Part shown: in pieces, positions 33,968-43,606 of the stretch | Layout of the letters: each line of letters begins with the position of its first letter | Position numbering within the stretch: the first letter of the stretch is position 1 | Source: Cyclobacteriaceae bacterium | GTDB taxonomy: Bacteria; Bacteroidota; Bacteroidia; Cytophagales; Cyclobacteriaceae | DNA length: 64,000 nt | Direction of reading: 5' to 3' | Assembly (NCBI GenBank): GCA_016787665.1 | Contig: JAEUUC010000010.1 | Span: 310,001 to 374,000 of the forward strand | Translations under genes and position numbers: made by a program | The notes under the pieces: generated by a model | The model's input: the letters and a program-made list of their open reading frames with translations, nothing else | Databases searched by the model: none | Told to the model about the DNA's origin: nothing

Positions 33968-36265
33968 TTAATCCGTGGCCGCTTTATTAAACAGGAGGAA
34001 CCCCACATGGAGAAGGACGCCCAAGGGGTTCTCGTTGTCATCGTAGTAATTCACACTCAGGCTAATGGGTCCCACCGTAGAGTGCATGACCAAGCCCGCA
34101 GTACCGGCAAAGTAAACCTGGGTAACATCGGTGGTAAGTGAAGCTTCCTGGTTATCGGCCCTGACAATACTCTCAATGGGTTTGAAAAGGTAGCCTTCGA
34201 GTCGAAAATCAAGGCTTTTGGCCAGCGAGAAAACATTACGCCAGCCACCGGCAACAAAATTGAAGCTTCTAAAATTCTGGAGTAGCAGGGTGCGGCTGTC
34301 TTGAATGGGAAAGAAACCGGGCGCATTGACAATGGTACCCGTGTAATTGGTGAACACCGGCTGGTTGGAGAATGTGCCCTGAAGGAAATAACCGGTGCTA
34401 TAAGCCCCCAGACTGAAGTACTGCTCGGCCGTGAGGCCAATGCGCCACCACTGATGGGCGGCTTTGTTGGGTATGCTCTGCACCGAGGTGTTGCCGGGTT
34501 CAAAAAACTCGGTCATATCAAACCAGTCGACCGACACCTGAAATGCGCGACCGCGTGACGCATATTGTTTTCGGTTTAGCTGGCTGGTTCCAAACGACAC
34601 TCCGGCACGAAAACCGCGCAGGCGCAGAACATCCAGTGTGTCGGTAGAGGACAGCACCTCGGCATCGGTGAATTCATCCGTATTGCTGACGTAAAACCCA
34701 TACAACTCGGTTTTAAATTGCTTACCGGCCGGGATGCCGATGCGCACACCCAACCTGCGGTCAATTCGATCCAGCACCGTGGGCTTGAATTTTTGGACAA
34801 CCAGGTCGCGGCCCTCCAGAAAGTCCCAACTGTTAAATACCGCTTCCGGCTGAAGATAAAACTGCCCAAAGTTGGGTAAATCCATGCGGGCAATCAGGCT
34901 TGCCGACTTATAAAAGCTGCCCGTTGAAAAATTACCCTGAAAGTGGGTGAGGGCCCGATTGAAATTGTAATAATTCAATCCCAGAAAAATATTGCTGATG
35001 CTGCGCGAAGCAATCACGCCTCCAAAATCAACCTGAAAGTTGTTCTGGGGCCTTCGTGCTATCTTAAAGCGGTACTGCTGCCGCGCAGTGTCATAACCGA
35101 AACTGGGGTACACATTGTGGAAGTAGGGATTGGTCACCAGGGTATAATATCCCCTTTTAACATCCGTATAATACAGTGGTCGCTTACCATCGCGGAAAAA
35201 ACGGTTGATGAACCGTTGTTGGTTCGGGTTAAATCCATCGTATTGAATTTCACCCACCTCCAATGGCTTCATGCGGCTATTAAAGTGATTTCGCTGCAAC
35301 GCGACTTTATCGCATGATACGCGTCTTTGTACTTTCGATTTGATTTCCTCCATCTGGCGCATCGTTTGGCGGTAGCCGCTGTCGATCAGGGCGCGCGCTT
35401 TGGCAAAATCAAAGGCTGTGTATCCGTCAATCGGGGGTTGAATGTACACGCCCGTTGGGGGCACCTGGCCCGGGTCAGATTTGTCCAACAGCATATACAA
35501 CAACGAGCGCGAAATCAAGGCGTCATCTTCACCGTAGGGGTACTCGCGGTACAACTTCGATGACACATTACTACCAATGACCACATCCGGTTGAAAGTCG
35601 CGCTCGGCTACGTCCACCGGGAAGTTGTTATACACACCACCATCGAACAGGTACTTGCCGTCCACGCGAATCGGGGAGTAGAAGAACGGAACCGTTTGCG
35701 TGGCCCGGAGAGCATCGCTGAGTACACCGCTGCGCAATACCACTTCGGTTTGCGTGAAGACATCGGCCGCCACCACACGCAACGGCACAAACAGACTATC
35801 GAAGTTATTATTGGCAACCGCTGACGGCTGCGCCAGCTTTTCGGCCAGCGCGAAATTCAGTGACAAATCTTTCGCAATAGCCGAATTGAACTGAACATTG
35901 AAAAGTGAATCGAGCGAAAGATTAAGTTTCAGAAAACTTGCATTGTCGTCATCGCGGTGGAAGTAGTAGTTATGGCCTCGTTCCGGCCGGCCATTTACCC
36001 AGTTTAAAAAGTCATCGGAAAGTACAATGTCCTCAATTTGGGAAGGACTCATGCCGGCCGCATAACAACCGGCCACGATGCCGCCCATCGAAGTGCCCAC
36101 CACATAGTCAATCGGGATTTCGTTTTCTTCCAGCGCCTTCAGTACCCCGATATGCGCAATGCCTTTTGCGGCTCCACCGCTCATGACAACAGCCACCCGC
36201 TGCTGCTGCCCAAACGCAACCGGGGTGAAAATCAAAACCGCTATGATGGCTTGCAACACGCGCAT
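33968..36265 (-). CDS. Patatin-like phospholipase with POTRA and outer-membrane barrel (PlpD-like)
   Basis: A 765-residue protein with the signal peptide MRVLQAIIAVLIFTPVAFGQ. The patatin domain carries the oxyanion hole MSGGAAKGIAHIG, nucleophile GTSMGG and dyad DGGVYNNFP. A POTRA-like segment follows (VGEIQYDGFNPNQQRFINRFF), then a 16-stranded-type barrel up to a terminal strand FLLFNKAATD. The layout is that of type Vd secretion proteins of the PlpD/FplA kind, in which the barrel displays the lipase. The start at 36265 is preferred to 36295 because a TAAGTTTA -7-like box (36289-36282) lies between them. Confidence 0.85.
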   Translation of the reverse strand: MRVLQAIIAVLIFTPVAFGQQQRVAVVMSGGAAKGIAHIGVLKALEENEIPIDYVVGTSMGGIVAGCYAAGMSPSQIEDIVLSDDFLNWVNGRPERGHNYYFHRDDDNASFLKLNLSLDSLFNVQFNSAIAKDLSLNFALAEKLAQPSAVANNNFDSLFVPLRVVAADVFTQTEVVLRSGVLSDALRATQTVPFFYSPIRVDGKYLFDGGVYNNFPVDVAERDFQPDVVIGSNVSSKLYREYPYGEDDALISRSLLYMLLDKSDPGQVPPTGVYIQPPIDGYTAFDFAKARALIDSGYRQTMRQMEEIKSKVQRRVSCDKVALQRNHFNSRMKPLEVGEIQYDGFNPNQQRFINRFFRDGKRPLYYTDVKRGYYTLVTNPYFHNVYPSFGYDTARQQYRFKIARRPQNNFQVDFGGVIASRSISNIFLGLNYYNFNRALTHFQGNFSTGSFYKSASLIARMDLPNFGQFYLQPEAVFNSWDFLEGRDLVVQKFKPTVLDRIDRRLGVRIGIPAGKQFKTELYGFYVSNTDEFTDAEVLSSTDTLDVLRLRGFRAGVSFGTSQLNRKQYASRGRAFQVSVDWFDMTEFFEPGNTSVQSIPNKAAHQWWRIGLTAEQYFSLGAYSTGYFLQGTFSNQPVFTNYTGTIVNAPGFFPIQDSRTLLLQNFRSFNFVAGGWRNVFSLAKSLDFRLEGYLFKPIESIVRADNQEASLTTDVTQVYFAGTAGLVMHSTVGPISLSVNYYDDNENPLGVLLHVGFLLFNKAATD

Positions 36266-36338
36266 ACCCACTTCCCAACGAAGTAAACTTACCATTAGTT
36301 ACCGTTGGGCGTTAAATTGTAAGTAAAAAATATGACGT

Positions 36339-37646
36339 TTAGTTACCGGCCAGATCATGACCCGCAGAAAAAGATAGGCGATCCAGTTTGCGGATAATCA
36401 CTTGCCGCAGACTGTCGAATTGCGGTCGGTTGATTTCGGCAATAGGCTCTGCCGGTGGTAGTTTTACTTTCAGGGCGTCTACCTGAACACCCTGGCGATA
36501 GAACCGGTAACACAGATGGGGGCCCGTGGCCCAACCGGTGCTGCCAACAAAGCCAATCACCTGGCCCTGTTTTACCCGAATGCCCGGTTTGATCCCGCTG
36601 GCGATGCGCGACATATGCAAATAGCCAGTGGTATACGTGTCGTTGTGTTTCACCTTGACGTACCGGCCGCTGCGCGAGTTATACCGGGCTTCAAGCACCA
36701 CGCCATCGCCCACCGAGCGGATGGGCGTGCCCGGAGGAGCCGACAGATCGGTGCCCAGGTGAGGTTTGAAAACCTTGGCAATGGGGTGAAACCGCTTCTT
36801 GGAAAAGCGGGAGCTGATGCGCGTAAACTCAATGGGATATTTCAGAAATGCCTTGCGTAAACTTTTTCCCTGTTCATCGAAATAGTCAATGCCATTGCCC
36901 TGATCGAAAGCAAAAGCATAGTACCGTGTATTGTGTTGCTCAAAGTAGATGCCGGTGATGCCGCGAATGCCGATGGTGCGACCCTCTACTTGCTCTTCCT
37001 CATAAATCAATTTGTACCGGTCGTTCTTTTGCAGATGATAAAAATCCACCTGCCACGCAAAGACATCCACAAAGCGGTTGGTGAGTTCTGGTGAAAGCCC
37101 CTGTTCGCTTAAGCTTTCCGCCAGCGTACTGACAATAACACCGGACACGCTTTTCTCCACCACCTGAACCTGGCGCGCGCACGGTTCAACGCGAAGCGAA
37201 TCATCAAAATGGAAAATGACATACTCCACCTCGTTTGGCTCATACACGAGGGCATGAAGTGCCCGAAGGGAATCCGGTTGAAAGAGAACGGTGTACTTTT
37301 TTCCGGCTGTTACTTTTCGAAAATCAAACGTGTTGCGATCCAGTTGATTAAGTTGTTGCCAGACCACGGGCGATACGTAATAGCCCTGCAGCAAATCCGT
37401 GAATCGCTGATGTTTCTCTACCGTGTCGCGGTGGGTGTGAAGTCCGTTGGCCAGTATTCCTTCCACAAATTCCGGCTTAGGCAGGCGGGCCCAACGCACG
37501 GAATCAGGCTCGGGCAGGAGCGGTGGCGAGGGCGCAGGCCCAGCCTGCAAACCCGATTCCAACAGCCATAAGGCAAAGAAACCGACTGCGATAGTGGCTG
37601 ACATTGCCAGCAACGCTTGAGTTATCGATCTGCGTGACCATCTCAT
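36339..37646 (-). CDS. M23-family murein peptidase with HLC in place of HLH
   Basis: A 435-residue protein with one N-terminal membrane helix (about 10-30), a LysM-like/OapA-like middle and a C-terminal LytM domain. The zinc site has H296 and D300 (KPHLGTDLSAPPGTPI), H344 (TGYLHMS) and H377, but the usual HxH is H377-L-C379 (ATGPHLCYRFY): the third zinc ligand is Cys. The domain otherwise looks intact, so it may use Cys as ligand or be a modulator. It would cut peptidoglycan cross-links. It lies 70 bases downstream of dsbD on the same strand. Confidence 0.85.
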   Translation of the reverse strand: MRWSRRSITQALLAMSATIAVGFFALWLLESGLQAGPAPSPPLLPEPDSVRWARLPKPEFVEGILANGLHTHRDTVEKHQRFTDLLQGYYVSPVVWQQLNQLDRNTFDFRKVTAGKKYTVLFQPDSLRALHALVYEPNEVEYVIFHFDDSLRVEPCARQVQVVEKSVSGVIVSTLAESLSEQGLSPELTNRFVDVFAWQVDFYHLQKNDRYKLIYEEEQVEGRTIGIRGITGIYFEQHNTRYYAFAFDQGNGIDYFDEQGKSLRKAFLKYPIEFTRISSRFSKKRFHPIAKVFKPHLGTDLSAPPGTPIRSVGDGVVLEARYNSRSGRYVKVKHNDTYTTGYLHMSRIASGIKPGIRVKQGQVIGFVGSTGWATGPHLCYRFYRQGVQVDALKVKLPPAEPIAEINRPQFDSLRQVIIRKLDRLSFSAGHDLAGN

Positions 37647-37716
37647 GGTTCTTCAACCAACGAATATCAAGTATAGTTATTTTTCGAGCAGGCGCAAAGA
37701 GGCACCTTGGATGCCA

Positions 37717-39795
37717 TCACGGATACAACTCTTCGTATTTTTTCTTTCCGCGTTCGAGAAAGGCAACAAACTCCTCCACGCTACGGTCATAGCCGTAGGG
37801 CCAGGCGAGCACGCGCTCATCCGCCCCGACCAGCACATAAAAAGGCTGCGCATTGTTTTCAAGGTTACGAATCTGAAGGTCGGCATTTTGCTTACCAATC
37901 GTCTTCTTCACCTTGTTGTCGTACGAAGACGTATACCATTCGGATTCCGGCAACTGGGTTTTGTCATCCACATACAGCGCCACAAGAACAAAATCATTTT
38001 GCAAACGCTGAAGCACCTGCGGGTCGCTCCACACTACGGCTTCCATTTCGCGGCAGTTGGTGCAGCCGTGGCCGGTGAAATCAATAAACAGTGGTTTCTT
38101 TTGCTCGCGGGCACAAGCTAACGCCTGCTGATAATCAAAATAGCCTTGCAGGCCATGGGGTAAATGCAGGAAATCAGAAAAGCGTGGTTCTTCGCACATA
38201 TCTTTTTCCTGCTGGGCGCGCGTCATCGCCACCAGATCAAAGTCCAACGTGTTTTGGGGGGGCAGGTAGCCTGCCAACGCTTTTAGCGGAGCGCCCCACA
38301 TGCCGGGAATCAGGTAGAGCACAAACGAAAAGATAAACGCAGCGATCAACAACCGCGGCACGGTTACACGTTCAACGGGCGTGTCGCTGGGCATGCGGAT
38401 TTTTCCCAGTATGTAAAAACCGAGCAGGGCAAACAAAACAATCCAGATGGCGATGTTTACTTCACGATCGAGCAAGCCCCAGTGGTAAGCCTGATCCGCA
38501 ATGCTGAAGAACTTGAGGCACAAAGCCAGTTCCAAAAAACCCAGCGTGACTTTAACCGTATTCAGCCATCCGCCCGATTTGGGCAAGGATTTGATCCACT
38601 CCGGGAAAATGGCAAAGAGTGTAAACGGAAGCGCAAACGCCAGCGAGTAAAAAAGCATCGCGAGTACGGGCTTAATCACCTGCCCGCCTGCCGCCATCAC
38701 CACCACATTACCCACAATAGGAATCGTGCAGGAGAAGGAAACCAGCACCAGCGTGGCCGCCATAAAAAAGATGCCTCCCCATCCACCCTTCTCGGCCTGC
38801 TGATCCACTTTGTTCACCAACTGATGGGGCGCATTGATTTCGAATAAACCAAGAAACGACAATGCGAAAACGATAAAGATGACAAACACAAAAAGGTTGG
38901 GCGCCCAGTGGGTAGCCAGTGCATTTAGTCCATCCGCTCCCAACAGCACGGCAAACAGCGTTCCGGCCAGGGTGTAAATGGCAACAATCGAAAATCCAAA
39001 AACCAGGGCTTTGCGTATACCGGCTGCCCGCGATTGATCATCTTTTAAAAAGAAAGTCACCGTCATGGGAATCATCGGGAACACGCACGGGGTAATGAGT
39101 GACGTGAGCCCCAGGACAAACGCGAAAACCAGATAAGCCCAAAAGGACTCCTGCTCTACTTCCGACTGTCCCTCCAGAATGGTGGGGTCCAACCGCGGAC
39201 CTTCAATTTTTGCAGTAAATCGGGGCGGAGAGGGCTTCGTGTTGGTCGTGTCATCGGCTGCCGGAACGGGAGTCTCTGCGTCCGGCTTTTTCTCCTCGGT
39301 TTTGGGTTTGGGTGCCTGGCCCGATGCCGTAAAGCCATCAAAAACAAAATCGTGTTCGCCCGGCACGCACTGGCCGTTAACCTCCGTGCACGTCTGAAAT
39401 TCGATGTTGCCGGCAATTTTTAAGTTGGCCGCAAGCACCTTTACCTTCTGCCGGAACTCGCCCGTCCCTTTGAAAATCTTAACGTTACACTCAAAAATTT
39501 CATCGTACTTATCCACCGGCTTCACCGGCACGATGCCTCCCACCAGGCGATAAGAATCATTCGGCTCAAACGTAAAGGCGGTTTTCAGCGGCCCGTCTTC
39601 GCAGGGAAATTCCGTTGAATACAGGTACCAGGTCTTCTCGATTTTAGCGGTGAACACTAACTCAATCTCTTGCCCGATCGTTACCTGTTTAGGTGCTGTG
39701 TGCGAAAATTTGGTGGGCGTTAGAATTTGCCCGTGGGCGGACAAAGTCAACACAAAAACAAAAAGAGCCAGAAGTCGCAGAGTCATAAGCTGCAA
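37717..39795 (-). CDS. dsbD: Thiol:disulfide interchange protein DsbD-like
   Basis: A 692-residue protein that moves electrons from cytoplasmic thioredoxin to the periplasm. It has a signal peptide (about 1-23), an N-terminal alpha domain with a Cys pair (EFQTCTEVNGQC), a linker rich in P, K and T, eight membrane helices with the two catalytic Cys (LITPCVFPMIPMTV and SFSCTIPIVGNV), and a C-terminal thioredoxin domain with GHGCTNCREME. All six redox Cys are present. An alternative ATG at 39786 would shorten it by three residues. Exported proteins with disulfides or c-type cytochromes would be the clients. Confidence 0.92.
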   Translation of the reverse strand: MQLMTLRLLALFVFVLTLSAHGQILTPTKFSHTAPKQVTIGQEIELVFTAKIEKTWYLYSTEFPCEDGPLKTAFTFEPNDSYRLVGGIVPVKPVDKYDEIFECNVKIFKGTGEFRQKVKVLAANLKIAGNIEFQTCTEVNGQCVPGEHDFVFDGFTASGQAPKPKTEEKKPDAETPVPAADDTTNTKPSPPRFTAKIEGPRLDPTILEGQSEVEQESFWAYLVFAFVLGLTSLITPCVFPMIPMTVTFFLKDDQSRAAGIRKALVFGFSIVAIYTLAGTLFAVLLGADGLNALATHWAPNLFVFVIFIVFALSFLGLFEINAPHQLVNKVDQQAEKGGWGGIFFMAATLVLVSFSCTIPIVGNVVVMAAGGQVIKPVLAMLFYSLAFALPFTLFAIFPEWIKSLPKSGGWLNTVKVTLGFLELALCLKFFSIADQAYHWGLLDREVNIAIWIVLFALLGFYILGKIRMPSDTPVERVTVPRLLIAAFIFSFVLYLIPGMWGAPLKALAGYLPPQNTLDFDLVAMTRAQQEKDMCEEPRFSDFLHLPHGLQGYFDYQQALACAREQKKPLFIDFTGHGCTNCREMEAVVWSDPQVLQRLQNDFVLVALYVDDKTQLPESEWYTSSYDNKVKKTIGKQNADLQIRNLENNAQPFYVLVGADERVLAWPYGYDRSVEEFVAFLERGKKKYEELYP

Positions 39796-39843
39796 AGGTA
39801 ATGATCGCGATTACATAACCGGAAAATCAATACACCGTGCCAC

Positions 39844-39857
39844 GTGCACGCGTGCAC
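39844..39857. other. Perfect 14-bp palindrome between dsbD and the M20 gene
   Basis: GTGCACGCGTGCAC is a perfect palindrome located 49 bases upstream of the dsbD start and 25 bases beyond the M20 stop. It could be an operator for dsbD or a small terminator stem; no U-run follows. Confidence 0.35.
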
Positions 39858-39881
39858 ACCGGGCCCATCAAAACAGTGTTG

Positions 39882-41237
39882 TCAGCGGCCAAAATGTTTG
39901 TAGAAAGCCACAATCGTCTCGATTCCAATAAGAAAGTTTTTGATGCCGTAGCTTTCGTTGGGTGAGTGCAAGGCATCACTGTCAAGGCCGAAGCCCATCA
40001 ACACGGTGTCCAGCCCGAGTTCGTTTTTGAAGAGCGCCACAATGGGGATGCTGCCGCCATCGCGCGTTGGTATGGGTGTTTTGCCCCACACCTCTTCAAA
40101 TGCTTTTTCGGCTGCCTTGTAGGCTTTCGATGTGGTGGGCGTTACGGCTGCAAACCCGCCATGATGGGGCGTCACTTTCACCGTCACCGTTTTGGGCGCA
40201 ATGGAAATAAAATGTTTCCGGAACATCTCGGTGATTTCGTCCGGAGTTTGGTTAGGCACCAGGCGCATAGAAATCTTGGCGGAGGCTTTTGACGGCAGCA
40301 CGGTTTTGGCTCCTTCGCCCGTGTAGCCGCCCCAAATGCCGTTGCAATCCAGCGTAGGTCGAATACCCGTGCGCTCCAGCGTGGTGTAGCCCTTCTCACC
40401 GGTTACTTCGGCAATGCCCAACTCCTCTTTGTATTCGTTCAGGTCGAAAGGTGCTTTGTTCAGGGCTTCGCGTTCGGCTGCACTCAGCTCCATCACGTTA
40501 TCGTAGAATCCCGGAATCGTTACGCGTCCGTTTTCATCGTGCAGCGAGGCAATCATGCGGGCGAGCACGTTGATGGGGTTAGCCACCGCCCCGCCATACA
40601 CGCCACTGTGCAAGTCGCGGTTAGCACTGGTTACTTCCACTTCTACGTAGCTGAGACCGCGAAGGCCTACCGTGATGGACGGTTGATCGAGTGAAATCAG
40701 GGCGGTATCGGAAATCAGAATGGTATCGGCTTTCAGTTTTTCCCGGTATTGCTTCACGAAGGTGGGCAGGTTATCCGAACCCACCTCCTCTTCGCCTTCA
40801 ATCATGAACTTCACATTGCAATTCAGCAGGTTGTGCTTCATCAGAATTTCAAATGCCTTGATGTGCATGTAGAACTGTCCTTTGTCATCGCACGCACCGC
40901 GGGCATAGATTTTCCCATCGCGTACGGTGGGCTCAAAAGCGGGGCTCTTCCATAACTCCAGCGGATCGGGCGGCTGCACATCGTAGTGGCCGTACACCAG
41001 CACGGTGGGTTTAGCCGGATCAATTACTTTTTGCCCGAAGACAATCGGGTGACCTTTGGTTTCTACCAACTCTACATGGTCGGCTCCCGCCTCTTTAATG
41101 CGGTGCATCACCCGCTCGGCCGTTTTGCGCACATCGGCTTTATGGCGGCTGTCCGCGCTCACACTGGGCAGGCGCAGCAGCTCAAACAGTTCATCTAAGA
41201 AACGTTGCTTATTCGATTCAATGTAGGCGTGTACCAT
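39882..41237 (-). CDS. M20-family dipeptidase
   Basis: A 451-residue zinc metallopeptidase of the M20/CNDP type. Metal ligands and catalysis are visible: H84 (VYGHYDVQPPDP), D117 (YARGACDDKGQ), the catalytic Glu in EGEEEVGS (about 147-154), and a C-terminal His in LHSPNESYG. The dimerisation lid domain is in the middle (GLRGLSYVEVEVTSANRDLHSGVYGGAV). It probably cleaves dipeptides in the cytoplasm; there is no signal peptide. A -7-like TACCTTGC (41263-41256) lies upstream. Confidence 0.92.
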   Translation of the reverse strand: MVHAYIESNKQRFLDELFELLRLPSVSADSRHKADVRKTAERVMHRIKEAGADHVELVETKGHPIVFGQKVIDPAKPTVLVYGHYDVQPPDPLELWKSPAFEPTVRDGKIYARGACDDKGQFYMHIKAFEILMKHNLLNCNVKFMIEGEEEVGSDNLPTFVKQYREKLKADTILISDTALISLDQPSITVGLRGLSYVEVEVTSANRDLHSGVYGGAVANPINVLARMIASLHDENGRVTIPGFYDNVMELSAAEREALNKAPFDLNEYKEELGIAEVTGEKGYTTLERTGIRPTLDCNGIWGGYTGEGAKTVLPSKASAKISMRLVPNQTPDEITEMFRKHFISIAPKTVTVKVTPHHGGFAAVTPTTSKAYKAAEKAFEEVWGKTPIPTRDGGSIPIVALFKNELGLDTVLMGFGLDSDALHSPNESYGIKNFLIGIETIVAFYKHFGR

Positions 41238-41387
41238 AGACTAAAAATTGGTTGTGCAAGGTAGTGAAGGTTCCGGAATTGAATTCACCTTCACCCTTTT
41301 GGTGCCATTGCTTTTTTCTGAAGAAATCGTGGAACCGATCACCACTGCTGACATACCCTTGTCACGGTGATGTTATTTCTTTGTGGC

Positions 41388-42470
41388 ATGGACCCCCTGA
41401 AAGAAATGTTTAACCGGCCGTATTACGTCACGTTGGCCGAAGCGCTGAAGCGTGTCTATCCCGCATTCCCCAACGAGCGATTTCTTCGGCAGGCATTGAA
41501 ACCGTTGGCCTCGCTCTCACTTAATGAGCGGATGAGGCACACGAGTGTAGTCCTGAAGGAACATTTACCGCCCGACTATCCGAAAACGATCCGAATCCTG
41601 ACCGAAGCCATTCCGTTGCTTAACATGGGTTACACCACCCTGGTATTTCCGGATTTTGTGAGCCAGTTTGGTCAGCATGATTTCGAAACCAGTTTGAAGG
41701 CACTGCACTACTTTACGCGTTTCGGTTCTTCTGAATTTGCCATTCGTACTTTTTTGAAGCTGGATTTCGACCAAACGATCCGTCACCTCTACCGATGGAG
41801 TGAGGACGAAAACGATCACGTGCGGAGGTTGTCGTCCGAAGGCAGTCGCCCGCGGTTGCCGTGGTCGTTTAAGTTGGAGGCCGTGATCCGGCATCCGGAA
41901 ATCACACGACCGATCCTGGAGAATCTGAAGCAAGACCCCTCGCTTTACGTGCGGAAATCCGTGGCCAATCACCTCAACGATCTTTCAAAAGACTCACCCG
42001 AATACGTCTTGCAGCTCGTCAAACGTTGGGATCAGGTTCATCCCCACACCGCATGGATTATCAAACGTGGTTGTCGTTCGCTCCTCAAACAAGGTGATAA
42101 AAACTCACTAGCTGCATTTAACTTCACGAAGGACGTCAAGGTGGCAATACGAAATCTAAAGCTTTCAGCCACCGCCATCCGAATAGGCGATGCTTTATCT
42201 TTTCAATTCGAGTTGATCTCGAAAAAGAAATCGGCCCAAAAATTAATGGTGGACTATCGCATTCATTTTGTCAAGAAGAATGGCGCTCAGCTGCCGAAGG
42301 TTTTTAAACTAAAAGAACTCGGGTTGAAGCCGGGGGAGTCCGTTCTCATCTCAAAGAAACAGCGCTTCCAGGACTTTACCACGCGCAAGCATTTCCCCGG
42401 GAAACACAGGTTAGAATTGGTTGTGAATGGTGAAGTTGTGAAGGCTCAAGACTTTTGGCTAAAGAAGTAG
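41388..42470 (+). CDS. alkC: DNA alkylation repair glycosylase AlkC-like
   Basis: A 360-residue protein starting MDPLKEMFNRPYYVTLAEAL, the AlkC N-terminus. HEAT-like helical repeats occupy about 1-240, with SEDENDHVRRLSSEGSRPRLPW, the conserved R-x-x-SEG-x-RPRLPW stretch of the AlkD/AlkC superfamily, and DPSLYVRKSVANHLNDLSKD. Residues about 250-360 form an Ig-like beta domain (IGDALSFQFELISKKKSAQKLMVDYRIHFVKKNG), known in some AlkC enzymes to help capture damaged DNA. It removes 3-methyl-cytosine or 3-methyl-adenine bases. The start is the second ATG, at 41388. Confidence 0.88.
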   Translation: MDPLKEMFNRPYYVTLAEALKRVYPAFPNERFLRQALKPLASLSLNERMRHTSVVLKEHLPPDYPKTIRILTEAIPLLNMGYTTLVFPDFVSQFGQHDFETSLKALHYFTRFGSSEFAIRTFLKLDFDQTIRHLYRWSEDENDHVRRLSSEGSRPRLPWSFKLEAVIRHPEITRPILENLKQDPSLYVRKSVANHLNDLSKDSPEYVLQLVKRWDQVHPHTAWIIKRGCRSLLKQGDKNSLAAFNFTKDVKVAIRNLKLSATAIRIGDALSFQFELISKKKSAQKLMVDYRIHFVKKNGAQLPKVFKLKELGLKPGESVLISKKQRFQDFTTRKHFPGKHRLELVVNGEVVKAQDFWLKK

Positions 42471-42602
42471 AGGTCGGGCAAACTTCGCGTCTGCCGCTAC
42501 CTTTTCAACCTCCTAGTCGCCCCTTGTCACTTTTGTATTCCCCTGATCACTAGTTTTTGTACCTTCCGCCCGTTAAGCCTGGCCCGCTCAAAAAACACAA
42601 TC

Positions 42603-42977
42603 ATGCGAGGTGAAATATTCAGAACGGTTGACGACTATGTGGCCGCCCAGTCGCCCGCGCTGCGCGAGAAGCTGGAAACGATCCGTCACATCATTTTTAA
42701 AACCGTGCCGGGCGTAGAAGAGAAGATCAGCTACGGCATGCCTGGATACCAATACAAAGGTGTATTAATCTACTTCGGAGTGGCACAAAGACATATTGGG
42801 CTGTATGCGATGCCTTCCGCCATCGAAGCTTTTAAGAAAGAGCTGAAACCCTACGACACCTCGAAAGGCACCATTCGTTTTCCGCTGGATGAGCCGCTGC
42901 CCAAAAAGCTGATTGCGGACATTGTAAAGTTTCGAAAGAAGAGGAATGAACTCAAGCAGGCAAACAAGCCGAGTTGA
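42603..42977 (+). CDS. DUF1801 (YdhG-like) protein
   Basis: A 124-residue single-domain protein with the DUF1801 pattern: TVDDYVAAQSPALREKLETIRHIIFKTVPGVEEKISYGMPGYQYKGVLIYFGVAQRHIGLYAMPS, then KGTIRFPLDEPLPKKLIADIVKFR. Such proteins are cytoplasmic and are often called iron-chaperone-like by similarity to frataxin-type folds; the biochemical role is not established. It lies between alkC and a GNAT gene on the same strand, possibly as part of a stress-response group. Confidence 0.85.
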   Translation: MRGEIFRTVDDYVAAQSPALREKLETIRHIIFKTVPGVEEKISYGMPGYQYKGVLIYFGVAQRHIGLYAMPSAIEAFKKELKPYDTSKGTIRFPLDEPLPKKLIADIVKFRKKRNELKQANKPS

Positions 42978-42994
42978 TCTTCAACCCGACCGGG

Positions 42995-43002
42995 TATCTT
43001 TA
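42995..43002 (+). promoter_or_regulatory. -7 promoter box TATCTTTA for the GNAT gene
   Basis: One mismatch to TAnnTTTG, 15 bases before the ATG at 43018. It supports this start over the upstream in-frame ATG at 42946, which lies inside the preceding gene. Confidence 0.4.
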
Positions 43003-43017
43003 CGTTCTTCAAACCCT

Positions 43018-43575
43018 ATGACCAGCCGGCCAAAATACCTGCTCGATGGACATACTACCGACCGGCTTTCCTTTCGGAAAATCGAGGTTACCGATTTTGA
43101 CGCCTGTCGTCCGTTTTTTCTGAATCCCCAATCCAACCGGTATTGGAAAAGTGCCATCACCGACCCGAATGAACTGGCGCGGGAGTGGTTTAACAAACAG
43201 CTGTGGCGTTATGAACACGACCGTGGCGGCATGAATTTGTTGGTTCACCGCGAATCAAAACAGGTGGCGGGTTGGTGTGGCCTGTTGCTGCAGGAAGTTG
43301 ATGCGCAAGAGGAGTTGGAAGTAGCGTACTCCATTATGCCAGAGTATTGGCGACAAGGTTTTGCCACCGAGGCTGCCCGCGCCTGCATTGACTATGCCTT
43401 CACACATCGCTTGCGCGATTCCCTGATATCGATCATTCATGTCGAAAATGTAGAGTCTACCCGGGTCGCGATTAAGAATGGGTTGACCTTGTCCCGAACG
43501 ACCACCTACCGCGACAACCCCGTAAACATTTTCAGGATTTGGAACCCCGCGATAACGCCCAAGGCGGGTTCCTGA
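43018..43575 (+). CDS. GNAT-family N-acetyltransferase (RimJ-like)
   Basis: A 185-residue acetyltransferase. The acetyl-CoA loop region is YWRQGFATEAARACIDYAF (motif A, Q/R-x-x-G-x-A), preceded by a beta strand ELEVAYSIMPE and followed by IIHVENVESTRVAIKNGL, the motif B pattern typical of RimJ/RimL enzymes. It probably acetylates an N-terminal or small-molecule amine. The first 24 codons of the longest open frame lie in the DUF1801 gene and are rejected. The stop is followed by a convergent gene 31 bases away. Confidence 0.85.
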   Translation: MTSRPKYLLDGHTTDRLSFRKIEVTDFDACRPFFLNPQSNRYWKSAITDPNELAREWFNKQLWRYEHDRGGMNLLVHRESKQVAGWCGLLLQEVDAQEELEVAYSIMPEYWRQGFATEAARACIDYAFTHRLRDSLISIIHVENVESTRVAIKNGLTLSRTTTYRDNPVNIFRIWNPAITPKAGS

Positions 43576-43606
43576 CTGGTCGCCCGGCTGCGTTTCAGCC
43601 TCTCGG

